Assembly (NCBI GenBank): GCA_003254925.1
Contig: QANZ01031629.1
Location: forward strand, 1-64,000
Direction of reading: 5' to 3'
DNA from: Chamaecrista fasciculata
Lineage: Eukaryota; Streptophyta; Magnoliopsida; Fabales; Fabaceae
DNA length: 64,000 bases
The position numbers were made by a program, and so were the translations under genes. This document shows, one piece after another, positions 11,097 through 25,563 of the stretch (positions within the stretch are counted from its first letter, which is position 1; each line of letters opens with the position of its first letter). Under the pieces are notes generated by a model that was not told the DNA's origin, ran no database searches, and saw nothing but the letters and a program-made list of their open reading frames with translations.

Positions 11097-12846
11097 ACAC
11101 GTTTGCCATGTTTGTGAAGTTTTGTGCACCTGTGTGCATTAACAAATAACAACACGACTTGTATAACCACACAGGGTTGGAAAAACGCCTTGCGGGATGC
11201 ACCCAGATTCTCAAGGCCACCCAGCGAATAGTCTCGGAGTGCCCATCCTCGAAGAAGGCTATAATCTGGTACGACGAGTGCCTGCTTCGCTATTCCAACC
11301 GTTCTTTCTTCTCCACCGTCCATCTAAGGCCAAGGTTGGGTTTCATGAACAATAACAACGTGTCAGAAGAGGAAAGCTTCAGTCGGGTATTAACGAGAAC
11401 GTTGAGTGAAGTAGTTAGTGAAGCAACCCAAAATATATATACCAACAACTTTGGGACTAAAGAAGCATACTTGGATGGGTTTAAATGGCTGTATACTCTT
11501 GCACAGTGCACGCCAAATCTGTCCAACCAAGATTGCCATAGGTGTCTCCGTGACGCCATAGGAGACATGACATTGTGGTGTCTTAGATGCCAAGGGGCAA
11601 GAATTCTTTATCCTAGCTGTTTTTATCTCTCCCAATCTCAACCTGCACAAGCGCCTTCTCCATTTCCCTCTCTCTGGTGTTAGTCCTTATTCCCATATAA
11701 TCTACTTAAATGCTATATTATTCATTAAGATTCACCGCAATATATTATCAAATATAATGCTGTTTTCCTTTTGGCATATTTCTATAATTTCCTTACATTA
11801 TCTTTTTCTTTTTTGTTCAGGCTCCCAATGTAGCATAAATTTAAATTGGTTAGACCGTTATAAAATCATAAACGGAATTGCTCGAGGAATTCATTATTTA
11901 CATGAACTTTCTCGCCTCAAAATAATACATCGTGATCTCAAGCCTAACAATATTTTGTTAGATAATGAGATGAATCCAAAAATTTCAGACTTTGAGCTCG
12001 CTAAAATAGTTGCTATAAATGAAACTGAAGGAAGTACAAATAGGATTGTTGGAACATAGTAAGTTGTGAATTTCTATTCTCCTGTCTTTCCTTATTTCTA
12101 CCTTATTATTTATGGGTAAAAAAAGAAATGACAAATTAAGTTATGTCCTAATATGTGAGTTTTAAATATATGTCTCCGGAATATAAAGAAATGACAAAAA
12201 AAGAAATGACAAATTAAAGTTATGTCCAAAGCTCTCGAACTTTATTTGTTTTAATTGATTTTTCTTTTAGTGGATACATGTCCTGAATATGCAATGCTTG
12301 GACAATATTCTCTGAAAAGTCAGATATCTTCGGCTTTGGAGTTATAGTTTTGGAAGTTGTTAGTGGAAAGAAAAATAGAAGTTCACATGATTCACAATAT
12401 GCAGATGGCCTCTTGAGTTATGTAAGTAAAAAAAATCCATACAAGTCATAATCAACAATGTGAAAATGACTTCGATTACTGAGATTGTTTGAATAATTAA
12501 TTTTACTTAATTCTTGTAGGCATGGAAGCGATGGAGGGACAACAAGTTGTCAGACATATTGGATTCAAATCTTGCAGAACTTGGTTCATATAATGAAGTG
12601 ATTAAATGCATTCATATTGGATTGCTATGTGTTCAAGAAAATCCAGATGCTCGGCCTTCAATGGGTACAATTGTTTCATACTTCAGCAATGATTTGATTC
12701 AATTGCCATATCCTCAGGAACCAGCATTCTTCATGCATGGTCGAATGGAATTGACCATTGGTAAAAGGGATTCAAGTTCTGATCCATATACTAGTAGTTC
12801 CAAATCAGTTAATGAAATGTCCACGAGTAATTTCTTTCCTCATTAG
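11097..12846 (+). pseudogene. CRK2: CRK pseudogene lacking exons 2-4
   Basis: 11097-11165 is CRK upstream sequence (cacgtttgccatgttt, also at about 14368). It jumps into the middle of exon 1, so the signal peptide and most of the first DUF26 are gone. The rest of exon 1 (about 11166-11680) keeps the second DUF26 (C-TPNLSNQD-C-HR-C) but has lost about 8 codons after LYPSC. The transmembrane exon and exons 3 and 4 (P-loop, catalytic Lys) are deleted, and intron 4 sequence follows directly. Exon 5 (11821-12058) keeps HRD but DFG is changed to DFE. Exon 6 (12271-12421) has a 2-nt loss that gives ATG-TCC-TGA, then a 2-nt gain. Exon 7 (12520-12846) is intact. It cannot make a kinase. Confidence 0.9.
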
Positions 12847-13010
12847 GAGGAGGTTCAGTTTTTTTTTTTTGGGCACTGAAGGTTTATATATTTCTATTTT
12901 GATGCCATGAGTGCATTATATATTTCACTTATAGTTAGATTATTATATTTGTAGTGATAGTACCTGTAGTTACTGGCTAGAGTATGAAAAAAATAGTTCT
13001 GATGCTTAAT

Positions 13011-13233
13011 AGGGGATGACGTGTCAAGCATTTCAAGGATTACCTTATCTTTAGTCTCAAATTTGTTTCATCTAATGGTCGGAATTCAATTATTGCCATC
13101 CTCCTACACTTAACAGAAATCACCTAAAGACGTACACAAGTCTGTCTAATGCCGTACATGCACTAGGGAATTTTTGAGACTAAAGATAAGGTAATCCTTG
13201 AAATGCTTGACACGTCATCTCCTTATAAGGCAA
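13011..13233. repeat. MITE with about 55-bp terminal inverted repeats, copy 2
   Basis: Same family and interior as 8437-8667. The left arm starts aggggatgacgtgtcaagc and the right arm ends cacgtcatctccttataagg. Finding it in the same place downstream of both CRK1 and CRK2 suggests it predates, or was carried along with, the gene duplication. Confidence 0.8.
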
Positions 13234-13437
13234 CCTCATCTAACACGTCCTTATTTAATCTCATTCCATTATTCTCCAAGTACGACATTCTCTAAACTAA
13301 AAAACACTTTCACATTCCCTCTCACCATTATTGTGATCAATAAAGCATTATGGGGTCTCAACTCCATTCTGTTCTTTTTACAGATTTACACCAAGACTTC
13401 ACCAGAGTCTCCCCTCTTTTGGAGTAGACTTCTCATC

Positions 13438-13470
<33 letters not shown>

Positions 13471-14345
13471 ACTTCCAAAATTTTTATTTTGGAGTCTAAT
13501 ATTTATTTTAAACTTTATTTTAGTCTCTAATACTTTTTATATTTTATTTTGGTTCTTAATATTTTCGAATAGTTTCGTTTTGGTCCTTAATGAGTTTCAT
13601 AATTGGTCCCTAACTAATGATATGGTTATATCTCTCCCATTTTAAATCCAAATACGATAAAATTGGAGTTACCGGTTACTCTTAAAGAGTTCTTTCTCTG
13701 TTCAGTTGAGGTCGTCGACAAAAAAGACCAAATTGAGTCTGAAATTGGGCCTGTAAGTAAGAAGCTCGTTTTTAAAAGTTGATTATATTTCTCTCGTTTT
13801 CAAGTATGAATGCAATAAAATCATAGCTATAAATTACTCCTGACGAGTTGTTTCTTTGTTGAGTCATTGGCAAACGAATTCAAATAGTACTTTAAAAGTA
13901 GATTTGGTCAAAACAATTATATTAACTTTCATATGTGACTGCCAAGAAAAAAAAAATACTGCTTGACTTTATTTGTCGATAACTCCAACTAGGCAGAAAA
14001 ATAACTCACCAAGAGTAATTTGTAGCTCTAATTTTGTCAATTTGAACTTAAAATGAGAAAGATTTGGCCAATTTCATTAAATGAGCGACCTGCTTTTGAG
14101 TCTAGCTAATTTCAAGTCCAGTTTGATTTCATTTGTCAATGATTCCAATTTGGCAGAAAAAGAACTTGTTAAGAGTAACTCGTAGCTCCAATTTCGTCTT
14201 ATTCGGACTTGATGGAAGAAATATAATTACAACTAGTAATTAAAAACTAAAGTAAAACTTCTAGAAAATATTAAGGAAAAAAACAAAAGATATTAGAGAT
14301 TGAAACAAAATTTAGGATAAACATCCAGGAGTAAAGTAAGGTTTT
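13234..14345. repeat. Dispersed repeat region between CRK2 and CRK3
   Basis: 13400-13470 shares gagtctcccctctt and a following (AT)n tract with 9990-10040. 13490-13610 carries 'ttttggtccttaat'-type modules and 14270-14345 the inverted counterparts (attgaaacaaaatttagg). Between them are diverged modules of the type 'gagtaacttgtagctccaat', which recur at about 29750-29890, 47060-47215 and 62040-62560. No gene is seen. Confidence 0.5.
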
Positions 14346-14349
14346 GACC

Positions 14350-15140
14350 ATAAATAGCTGAATAAGCACGTTTGCCATGTTTCTAAAGTTTTGTGCTTGT
14401 GCACCTGTATGCATTACAACGACTTGTGTGACTTAGAATATGTCTCTACTCCAGTCCACATATTTCTTCGCGTCAACATACTCACTGGGTCCATTTAAAA
14501 TAAATATATATATAAAAACCCTTGTCCACAAATGAATCATGCACACTGTTTTCTTTTCGGAGAATTTTCTGGTGTACGTTTGATTCACCATAGAAAAAAA
14601 GGTAACGATGGTCTGCTCTGTTTTATTTTTTCTAGCGGAAATTTAGTTAGACGCAACAAGTCTTCTATTTGGCGTCCACACGGCTTACACTGTACACAAG
14701 CACAAGTATAAAACCCACTTTCGATATTATCCTATGATCAATACTATTTGTACAGTTTTGATGCTGACATTTATGGTGCTTGAAATGCAGAATTTCAATA
14801 TTTTGGAAATTAAAAAACTTGTTAATTAATACAATTTTTTCACCTATATTTTCTACTAGAGCCAATTTTGTTAGAGACACTATCTGACATTAATTAAATA
14901 TAAATATTTCTATCAACGAACCTTGAAGGAGAGGCACGCAATTTAATCAAATTATTAATTTCACCAATATGACATATCATTGCGTGCCTCTCCTTCAACT
15001 TTTACTGTATAATTGACTTTCTATGACTCAAATACTCCACAGTCCAAATCTCCATCATGGCCTTAATAAGCAGATATATACAAAGCATGTAAATTTCTTA
15101 ATCCCCGTATAGTAAGTAGTAACAAATCATTATCAAAAAA
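14350..15140 (+). promoter_or_regulatory. CRK3 upstream region with modules shared across the cluster
   Basis: Blocks shared with the upstream regions of CRK5 and CRK6 and with the orphan block at 31730-32330 include 'cactgggtc', 'gtccacaaatgaa', 'gagaattttct' and 'tttcaatattttggaaatt'. Close to the gene, a TATA-like atatata (15074-15080) is followed by gcatgtaaattt (15085-15096). That 12-mer also precedes CRK4 (26397-26408), and a near copy (ccatgtaaattt) precedes CRK5 (about 37677-37687). These are candidate core-promoter and 5' UTR elements, inferred only from conservation among the copies. Confidence 0.5.
14923..14998. repeat. Perfect 19-bp inverted repeat (hairpin) upstream of CRK3
   Basis: ttgaaggagaggcacgcaa (14923-14941) is perfectly complementary to 14980-14998 across a 38-nt loop. 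It lies about 140 bp before the CRK3 ATG and is not seen upstream of the other copies. It could be a small MITE remnant, a cruciform-forming site or a small-RNA precursor; the sequence alone does not decide. Confidence 0.7.
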
Positions 15141-18169
<3,029 letters not shown>

Positions 18170-19398
18170 CAGCTAGAAGGCTTAGCTTTCATTTTCTTTT
18201 GAAGCCATCAGTTCATTATATATTTTGTTGTAGTTAGATGTAGTATTTATATGGCTTTATACGTCATTATTTTGGTAGTTTTCAAATCATTTATGTTAAA
18301 ATATAATTTTGGCTAAAGTACACTTTTGGTCTCACAAATTTTGCCAAAGTACACTCACATGGCAAATTTGGATGAAGTAGACAAGAAAAGTGCACTTTTG
18401 ATCTTATATCTTTGTATAATGTTGCAAAGTTGTCCCATATCATATGGGAATAGTGGAAAGTTCATACTATGAGTTTTTTTTTTTTTTAATTGTCAAGCTA
18501 GAGGTTTGATACATTAGTCTTAGATATGATTTTTTTTCAATGATAAATTGATAGGTAGAAAATAAAAAAGAGTTACTTATATTATTAATTAAGTAAAAAT
18601 AATATATCTTAGATATAATTTTACATCAAATATACACAAAATATAAAAGGTTGAAAATTATGTGAGACTGAGTGTGCCAAATCAAGTCTCTTTCTCCTTA
18701 ATGATATCTTTGTCCTAATATCTTAAACAAATTAGATAGATTTTACTTAAAATTTGATCAGATTCACAAACTTCATCATCAATCATCTTGATTGGAACCA
18801 ATATCACAATCACCTGTGACAATCTTGGCCTCTTATTCAACTAAAAGATATTGGTATATCAGATTTTAATTATGACACATATGAAAGAAAAATTATTCTT
18901 CATCTAAATCATTTAGGAATGAAATCCAATTTTTCCGATCGAAACGGAACAAAAAATAATTTTATGATCAAACTAAAACTTATCTTATAATTTGAGGACT
19001 ACTATTTGACCAAAAATCAACTATGGTCCTCCCTTGAGATTAAACATGATCTTAAATCCCTTTTATTGACACCTCCTCCTTCCCTAGCTTCCTAAACCAA
19101 CATCCTCTTTTCCAACCCCCCACTTCTTGTGACCAAAATGAGCTTCTCCTTATTTAACCATATAAATCAGACCAATTTCAGAATAATCAAACTCAGATAA
19201 TTCTCAACTTGAGCCTACCATCCTGTTTATACAATCGTACCTGTCACCATCCAATCCATATTCTTCATTACTCTGTTACTCTTGCAAAGGCTGTTCTTGA
19301 GGCTTCCTTCGACTAGAAGTGGATCTTGTTCACGGCGGATTTGTATCAACGTTAGCACCACATGGCGTTCCCCTCAGTTTGTGCTTCTGTAGTGAGGT
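18170..19398. other. Intergenic DNA between CRK3 and a copia element
   Basis: 3' flank of CRK3, then AT-rich sequence. 18310-18400 has short 'aaagtacactttt'-type repeats. No coding exon is recognised. The stretch just before the copia LTR (19200-19398) is less AT-rich but shows no family I know. Confidence 0.5.
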
Positions 19399-19635
19399 TG
19401 TTACAGTATACATTCTGTATTTTTCCTCCCTGTATTTACTGTATTTTCCATGTATTTCAGTATTTTAGTTGTACATTCTAGAATTAGTGACTAGGCATTG
19501 TATAGCCAGCTGTAGGGTGAAATTAGTTACATTTCTTTCTGTGCCATCACGTGATTATCATCACATTGTGCTGTATATATGTAACGTTTACATCATAATG
19601 AGAATTATCCAATTTTCCTAGCATCATTTCGTGCA
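19399..19635 (+). repeat. 5' LTR of the inverted-interior copia element
   Basis: 237-bp LTR that looks identical to 22366-22602, followed at once by the initiator-Met-type primer-binding site. Confidence 0.93.
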
Positions 19636-19640
19636 TGGTA

Positions 19641-20598
19641 TCAGAGCCTGGTTTGAGAAGATGAGGGAGTGACAGAAGGTTGAGAGAAAGAAGGAAGATC
19701 AAGATCAAAAGGTGTATCATGATCAGCAGAAACAAGTGGCAGTGTAATAGAAGATGCAGATGCAGATGCAGAGTTAAAGGGAAAATCAGTTTCATAAAAT
19801 TTTATATCTCTAGTGATGTAACATTGATGTGTTTGTAAATCATAGGCTTTATAAGCCTTTTTAGCAGCAACATAACCAATGAAAATACACTTATGGGATC
19901 GAGGAGAAAATTTGTCTTTGTGAGGAGAAGTAATAGTTACATAGCAAAGACAGCCAAAAACTTTGAGTCTGGAATAATTAGGTGAATAACCATGAAAAAC
20001 TTCAAATGGAGTTTTCCAATCAAGAAGAGATGTAGGCATCCGATTGATGAGATGTGTGGCAGTAAGAATGGCTTCACCCCAGAAGGAAGTGGGAAGATGA
20101 GCATGAAAGAGAAGGCTACGAGCTACTTCTAAGAGATGCTTATGCTTTCGTTCAACGACCCCATTTTGTTGGGGAGTATAAGGACAAGAAGTTTGATGAA
20201 TGATTCCTAGTTTGGAGAAGAAGTTGGTGCAAGATTGATTAATAAATTCAGTACCATTGTCAGATCGAAGTAATTTTACTGATTTGTCATATTGTTTTTG
20301 AACTTGGGTGATGAAATTGATAAGTGTGAGAGAAACTTGGGATTTATATTTTAAAAGAAAGGTCCAAGTGACCCTACTGTAATCATCAACAATGGTAAGT
20401 ACATAATGTGCATTATTCAAACTAGGCAATCAATAAGGTCCCCACAAGTCAGTGTGAAGTAATTCTAAAATAGATGTAGCTCGGGTAGTGCTTGTAGGAA
20501 AGGGCAATCGAGATTGCTTGGCAAAATGACAAGTGTCACAAGTAGTAAGAGAGTGAATGGTATTAGATGTCAATGAAGGAATATGCTTAATAACAGAT
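19641..20598 (-). pseudogene. Inverted copia integrase segment
   Basis: On the minus strand, 20598-20430 holds the CxxC end of the pre-integrase finger (TCDTCHFAKQSRLPF) and LLHTDLWGPY, followed by an in-frame stop. The rest (20429-19641) is open and carries the integrase core: VDDYSRVTWTF, SDNGTEF, the catalytic Glu within [19 protein letters not shown], and the KVFGCLCYV region. It reads against the RT half of the same element. Its 3' end is fused directly to the primer-binding site, so the breakpoint is near 19650. Confidence 0.9.
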
Positions 20599-20599
20599 A

Positions 20600-22357
20600 A
20601 TGGGCTCTCCCCAACTTTCTGATGCTTCTCCCTCTACAATCCCTTCTACTGCATCAGAACTTTCCTCCCCTCCTCATGCTCCTCCTCTCCGAGTTAGCAC
20701 CAGACCAAAAAAGCTTCCTGCTCATCTTAGTGATTACATATGTAATTTTTCTGTTACCCATCCTTTTATTTCTAATTTTTCCTCTGATTACATAAATTTT
20801 GTGTCTCAAGTCTCAAAAGTCCATGAGCCACATACTTACCAACAAGCTGCTAGGCATCCAGAATGGATCCTCGCCATGCAGCAAGAATTCCAAGCACTTG
20901 AATCTAATAATACTTGGCAGCTCACTTCTTTACCTGCAGGCAAGAAAACAGTTGGTACAAAATGGGTGTATCGTGTTAAATACAATGCAGATGGTAGTGT
21001 CAATCGCTACAAAGCCCGATTGGTAGCCAAAGGCTACACTCAAGTTGCAGGTCTTGACTACTTTGACAGCTTCTCACCAGTTGCTAAGGTAGTCACAGTT
21101 CGCATTTTCATTGCTCTTGCCACATGTAAGGGCTGGCCAATCCATCAATTGGACATCAACAATGCTTTCCTCCATGGCACTTTGAAGGAGGAAGTTTATC
21201 TTGACATCCCAGAAGGTTATAACAAAGGGCTCCAAGGGCAGGTTTGCAAGCTTAACAAATCTCTTTATGGGCTTAAACAAGCCTCACGAGAATGGAATAG
21301 TGCTTTTACTACTCACATTGTTAACTATGGTTTTGTCCAATCTGTCAATGATAACTGTCTCTTCACAAAATCATGCAAGGGTGGTTTTATTGCCTTAATC
21401 CTATATGTAGATGATATGCTCTTAACTGGCCCTTGTGAGCAAGATCTCTTACAGGTCAAGCAATTTTTAAACACTGTTTTTAGCATTAAAGACTTAGGCT
21501 TGGCCAAATACTTTTTGGGTGTCGAAATTGCTCGCAGCAGTGCAGGTACTTACTTGTCCCAAAGAAAATATATTCTTGACATTATTTCAGATACCAACCT
21601 TACTAATGCCACCCCTGTTGCAACTCCACTCCCTAAGGGTCATAAGTTTGATGCTACTTCTCCTTCCCTTGATGATCCAGAGCAATATAGGCGTCTTATA
21701 GGTCGCTTACTATACTTAAACCTCACACGTCCTGATCTTACCTTCAGTGTTCAGCAGCTGAGCCAGTTTGTCTCATCTCCTTGTGAAACTCACCTTCATG
21801 CTGCACTACATGTTGTCAAATACCTCAGGGGCACCTCTGATCTTGGTCTATTTTATTCTTCCACATCTCCATTTGATCTTACTGCTTATTGCGACAGTGA
21901 CTGGGCTTCATGCCCTCAAACACGTCGTTCTCTTTCTGGTTACTGTGTCCTCTTGGGTTCAAATGCCATCTCTTGGAAAGCAAAGAAGCAAACCACAGTG
22001 GCCCGATCTTCTTGTGAAGCTGAATATCGTAGTATGGCCAATGCTGTTTGTGAACTCCAATGGATCACTTACCTTCTTAAAGACTTCCATATCACACCCC
22101 CTTTACCTATTCCTCTTTGGTGTGACAATAAATCCGCTCTCCATATTGCTGCCAATCCTGTGTACCACGAACGCACAAAGCATATTGAAATAGACTGTCA
22201 TGTAGTTCGTGACAAGTGCAAAGATGGCTTCATTTCTCCTCAGCATGTGCCTTCACAGCTTCAGCTTGCTGACCTTTTCACGAAGGCTCTTGCTTCCCCA
22301 CAGCTCTCTTCTTTCATGTCCAAGTTGGGTCTCGTTTCTCACGTGCTTCCAACTTGA
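20600..22357 (+). CDS. Copia reverse transcriptase-RNase H half-polyprotein
   Basis: A continuous 585-codon frame. After a Ser/Pro-rich linker, the copia RT domain starts near residue 95 (NNTWQLTSLP, GTKWVYRVKYN, RYKARLVAKGY). It has QLDINNAFLHG and the catalytic YVDDML. RNase H of the copia type follows (AYCDSDWASC, SSCEAEYRSM, WCDNKSALHIAANPVYHERT), ending about 10 bp before the polypurine tract. No stop or frameshift is seen, so this half may still be translatable. Its first ATG is only a product of the inversion breakpoint; in the parent element it would continue from the integrase. Confidence 0.9.
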   Translation: MGSPQLSDASPSTIPSTASELSSPPHAPPLRVSTRPKKLPAHLSDYICNFSVTHPFISNFSSDYINFVSQVSKVHEPHTYQQAARHPEWILAMQQEFQALESNNTWQLTSLPAGKKTVGTKWVYRVKYNADGSVNRYKARLVAKGYTQVAGLDYFDSFSPVAKVVTVRIFIALATCKGWPIHQLDINNAFLHGTLKEEVYLDIPEGYNKGLQGQVCKLNKSLYGLKQASREWNSAFTTHIVNYGFVQSVNDNCLFTKSCKGGFIALILYVDDMLLTGPCEQDLLQVKQFLNTVFSIKDLGLAKYFLGVEIARSSAGTYLSQRKYILDIISDTNLTNATPVATPLPKGHKFDATSPSLDDPEQYRRLIGRLLYLNLTRPDLTFSVQQLSQFVSSPCETHLHAALHVVKYLRGTSDLGLFYSSTSPFDLTAYCDSDWASCPQTRRSLSGYCVLLGSNAISWKAKKQTTVARSSCEAEYRSMANAVCELQWITYLLKDFHITPPLPIPLWCDNKSALHIAANPVYHERTKHIEIDCHVVRDKCKDGFISPQHVPSQLQLADLFTKALASPQLSSFMSKLGLVSHVLPT

Positions 22358-22365
22358 GAGGGGGA

Positions 22366-22602
22366 TGTTACAGTATACATTCTGTATTTTTCCTCCCTGT
22401 ATTTACTGTATTTTCCATGTATTTCAGTATTTTAGTTGTACATTCTAGAATTAGTGACTAGGCATTGTATAGCCAGCTGTAGGGTGAAATTAGTTACATT
22501 TCTTTCTGTGCCATCACGTGATTATCATCACATTGTGCTGTATATATGTAACGTTTACATCATAATGAGAATTATCCAATTTTCCTAGCATCATTTCGTG
22601 CA
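22366..22602 (+). repeat. 3' LTR of the inverted-interior copia element
   Basis: Partner of 19399-19635; no mismatch found when read side by side. Confidence 0.93.
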
Positions 22603-22917
22603 GAGATCTCTATGACCATTATCTCTTTGTGAAATTACAAAAGTTCTTCTACTCTTACTCTGTTTCATGTGAAAAGGCTACTATATATATATGAACTTCT
22701 TTTCTGTAAAATCTACGTGGATGATCCTTTGAGAAAATCAAGTTGCTAGATTGAGGTGTTTCTTGTTCTAGGTGTTGTGTGAATAGTGAGAAATAAAAAA
22801 TATTCATCGTCCTACTCTGATTCTGTGGTTCCTAGAAGGCTAATTTTAGTATTATGTGCAAAGATCATTGTAGTGATCCTCCTAATGTGAGATTGCAAAA
22901 GGTTATGACTTATGATT

Positions 22918-23140
22918 CACTACAAAAAAAAAAAGATAATTGTGACCAAATTTTTCTATCACAAAGTGAGTAAATTTCATCAAAACTTGTTTCGTGACAA
23001 AATTTATAATGAAATGAATTCCATCACTAAAAGGACCGCTGCTGTTTGTTTGTGACGGATTTTTATGGTCGAATTCAAGACAAAATTTGTGGTGAAATTT
23101 ACTCAATTTAAAGTCGTCGAATTTATAATGAAAATTCCCC
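22918..23140. mobile_element. CACTA-type transposon end (fragment)
   Basis: It begins CACTACAAAAAAAA and continues with short subterminal repeats around 'gtgacaaaattt' and 'tttgtgacgg' in both orientations, as is typical of CACTA elements. The matching inverse end (..TTTGTAGTG) was not found before the LINE at 23343, so only one end is preserved. Confidence 0.55.
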
Positions 23141-23342
23141 AAGAATTATAATATAAAATTATTTTTTTATTTTTAATATTTAGATATTTCATATATATAT
23201 ATATATATAATAGTAATAGAGGCTTTGCATCACAAAATAAAATAATTCAATAATTATTTTAAATAATACATTATCCATCAAATTAAAATAACATTACAAA
23301 TAAAATAAAATTTGAAAATAAGATAACGCAACATGATATTCT

Positions 23343-23853
23343 TTTTTTTTTTACCTGAAACATAATTCATTCAAAAGCAAGGCAAAGCAAAACACAATAC
23401 AAACAAAAACACAATAAAATAATCAAATTCATTCCTAGCATCAACAAGAAAATTAGAAAGAACATCAACTGACGAAGGTGGGGGGTTTGCAACCCATCCA
23501 AGAGGACTCATCTTCGTGTCACAAATTGGCAAGACAATCAGCTGCCAAGTTAACGGATCTAGGGATCCAACTAAAACTACAATCATCTAAAGAATTGGAA
23601 ACACAAAAAAAAAAACCATACCAGACCAGATCCAGAATGCCTTCGCCACAAAACCCACAAAATCACTGAAAACCACCTAAACTTGAAAATCACCGCTGCA
23701 GAAGACACACAGAAAAGAACATCATCGATAACCCTAATATGAAATAGGGTGAAATCTCTCATGAAAGAGAGAAGTGATCCCTCACAAGGAGAGGTTTGAG
23801 AGAGAACTCGACTCTCATGAGAGAAAGATTTTTTTGCGGCTTCTCTAATTATT
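23343..23853 (-). mobile_element. LINE-like retroposon with 15-bp target duplication
   Basis: The flanks repeat gcaacatgatattct at 23328-23342 and 23854-23868. On the minus strand the insert ends in a poly(A) run (the T run at 23342-23352). An open stretch at 23586-23371 (CPLGWVANPPPSSVDVL...) resembles the C-terminal part following RNase H in plant LINEs; this match is from memory and tentative. The 5' part looks like an untranslated leader, so this is either an internally deleted LINE or a non-autonomous relative. It landed in AT-rich DNA next to the CACTA fragment. Confidence 0.7.
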
Positions 23854-23868
23854 GCAACATGATATTCT

Positions 23869-25013
23869 CTCTAGAAGAGAAAGTTTACATAGAACAATAT
23901 AATATGTATAAAGAAATCTTTGTGATATTCTCTCTGTCCATAAAAAAGTATATTATCTTGAAACGGCTTATCAATATTACTATGAATCTTTTCTGAGACT
24001 TTGAGATGTTCAGGGATGATTAAAATGTTAATGAGGATTTTAAAATTTTATCTTATGCATTTGGATTGGGGTCTAATACCAATAGATTCGGATTTAAGTA
24101 TGAGGTGCTTTTCATACGGTACCCTATCCGTAATATTAAATATTTATTATTATATATAAAAATATATTATTTTTAATTTTTTGGAAAAAATATTAATTTT
24201 TAAAGATAAAATATAAAATATATTATATATATTAAAATAATATAATAATATATTCATATTTATAGTTTATTTTTTTTATTTTTAGTAGTTATAGATATAA
24301 AAATTAATAAAAATATGTTTTATATTATTAAAAAATAACTCATTTCACTATTTCTTGGGATCTAGGTTCGAGTATGTGGACTAAACTATTCTACAGGTTT
24401 GAGTATGGAGATAATTTTGATACTCATTCAAGTTCAGGTATACTCATATCCTATCCATGATTATCCCTGAATGTGTTTAATTGATCCAACATTCTCTAAA
24501 AGCACATCATGTATTTAGTTTATAAGAAAGGAAAGTAAACACTTAAGAGTTCAACTTAAAAATTCATAATATCATTATATATGAACCATAAACTAAGGCA
24601 GATTTTTCATCTAAATTCGCATGCTTCATAATCAAGTAGGTGTAAAAAGTAATGTATCTATATGAAATGATGGCTTTCACCCTACATTCATGCAACAAAT
24701 ATGACAATGTATATAAAAAAATTCAACAAGTTCCAAAACAAATAAAAGGGCGGCATTGGCAATAAGCTCATTTGCACGTTACAAGTTCGTGGATAAATTT
24801 TAAAATCATATAAATTGCAAGAGATTATGCTTTTTTTTTTTGGCCATAAGAGATTATGCTGTTAGCTTTAGTTTTTAGTGTGTCTGAGTGATTGATAGAG
24901 TTAGTGGAACAAACAAAAAAAAATCGTATTTAGTGATATCTTGAGATAGAGTTTAGGCGTTTAGCTTATTTATACAAAGTTATTAAATAACTATAAAACT
25001 TTCTTGATTTATA
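23869..25013. other. AT-rich intergenic DNA
   Basis: Long A/T-only stretches (for example 24140-24310) and no recognisable gene. 24080-24470 has a diverged 'ggtaccctatccg...atactcatatcctatcc' repeat often seen in plant intergenic DNA. Confidence 0.5.
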
Positions 25014-25022
25014 TACTTGAAA

Positions 25023-25563
25023 GGCAAAAGACCCTTTCGTGCCTCTAACGTTTACGATGATTTTCAATTATGCTCATAAAGTTTCATTTGTGTCAGTTGT
25101 TCCTCCAATGTGAAACGTTAGTTTCAATTATGCCCCCAATTTTACTTGTGTGTCAATTTATTGTTCTAAATTGAATATGTGGCAAGATGACTTAATAAAT
25201 AAAACATCCCTGATTTATTTTTTATTCACCATGGCATTTCTTACGTGGATTTACATTCCCTTAACCAAAAAATTACTACCCTAAAATTTTTTTGACATCT
25301 TCATCTTCGCAAGTCTTATATCACGTAGGAAATGCCATGGTGGATAAAAAATAAATCATGAATGTTTTATTTATCTAGTCATCTTGCCACATATTCAATT
25401 CAGAACAAAAAAATTGACACACAAGTAAAAAAAATTAACACATCAGCCTTGAGTCAAAATTGAGAGCATAATTGAAACTAACGTTTCACATTGGGACACA
25501 AGATACAATTGAAACATTAAGGGCATAACTGAAAATCACCGCAAAACGAGAGGATCTTTTGCC
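25023..25563. mobile_element. Mutator-like non-autonomous element, 541 bp, 9-bp target duplication
   Basis: Terminal inverted repeats start ggcaaaagacc and end ggatcttttgcc. The pairing extends inwards (aactaacgtttca on both sides, then ccatggcattt/aaatgccatgg), so nearly the whole element is a diverged palindrome. TACTTGAAA is duplicated exactly at 25014-25022 and 25564-25572, a Mutator-type 9-bp duplication. It carries no coding region. The palindrome at 47231-48177 has the same terminal family. Confidence 0.85.

Larger units (their letters stand above)
19399..22602 (+). mobile_element. Ty1/copia element with identical LTRs and an internal inversion
   Basis: The LTRs at 19399-19635 and 22366-22602 are 237 bp each, begin TGTTACAG, end in TGCA, and I found no difference between them, so insertion was recent. 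The flanking 5-mers are gaggt and gagat, a likely target duplication with one change. The primer-binding site tggtatcagagcc (19636-19648) and polypurine tract (gagaggggga) are present. After the primer-binding site, about 19650-20598 is inverted: it encodes the GAG-pre-integrase and integrase on the minus strand. The RT-RNase H half from 20600 is on the plus strand. Gag and protease are missing. The element could move only with proteins from elsewhere. Confidence 0.92.
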
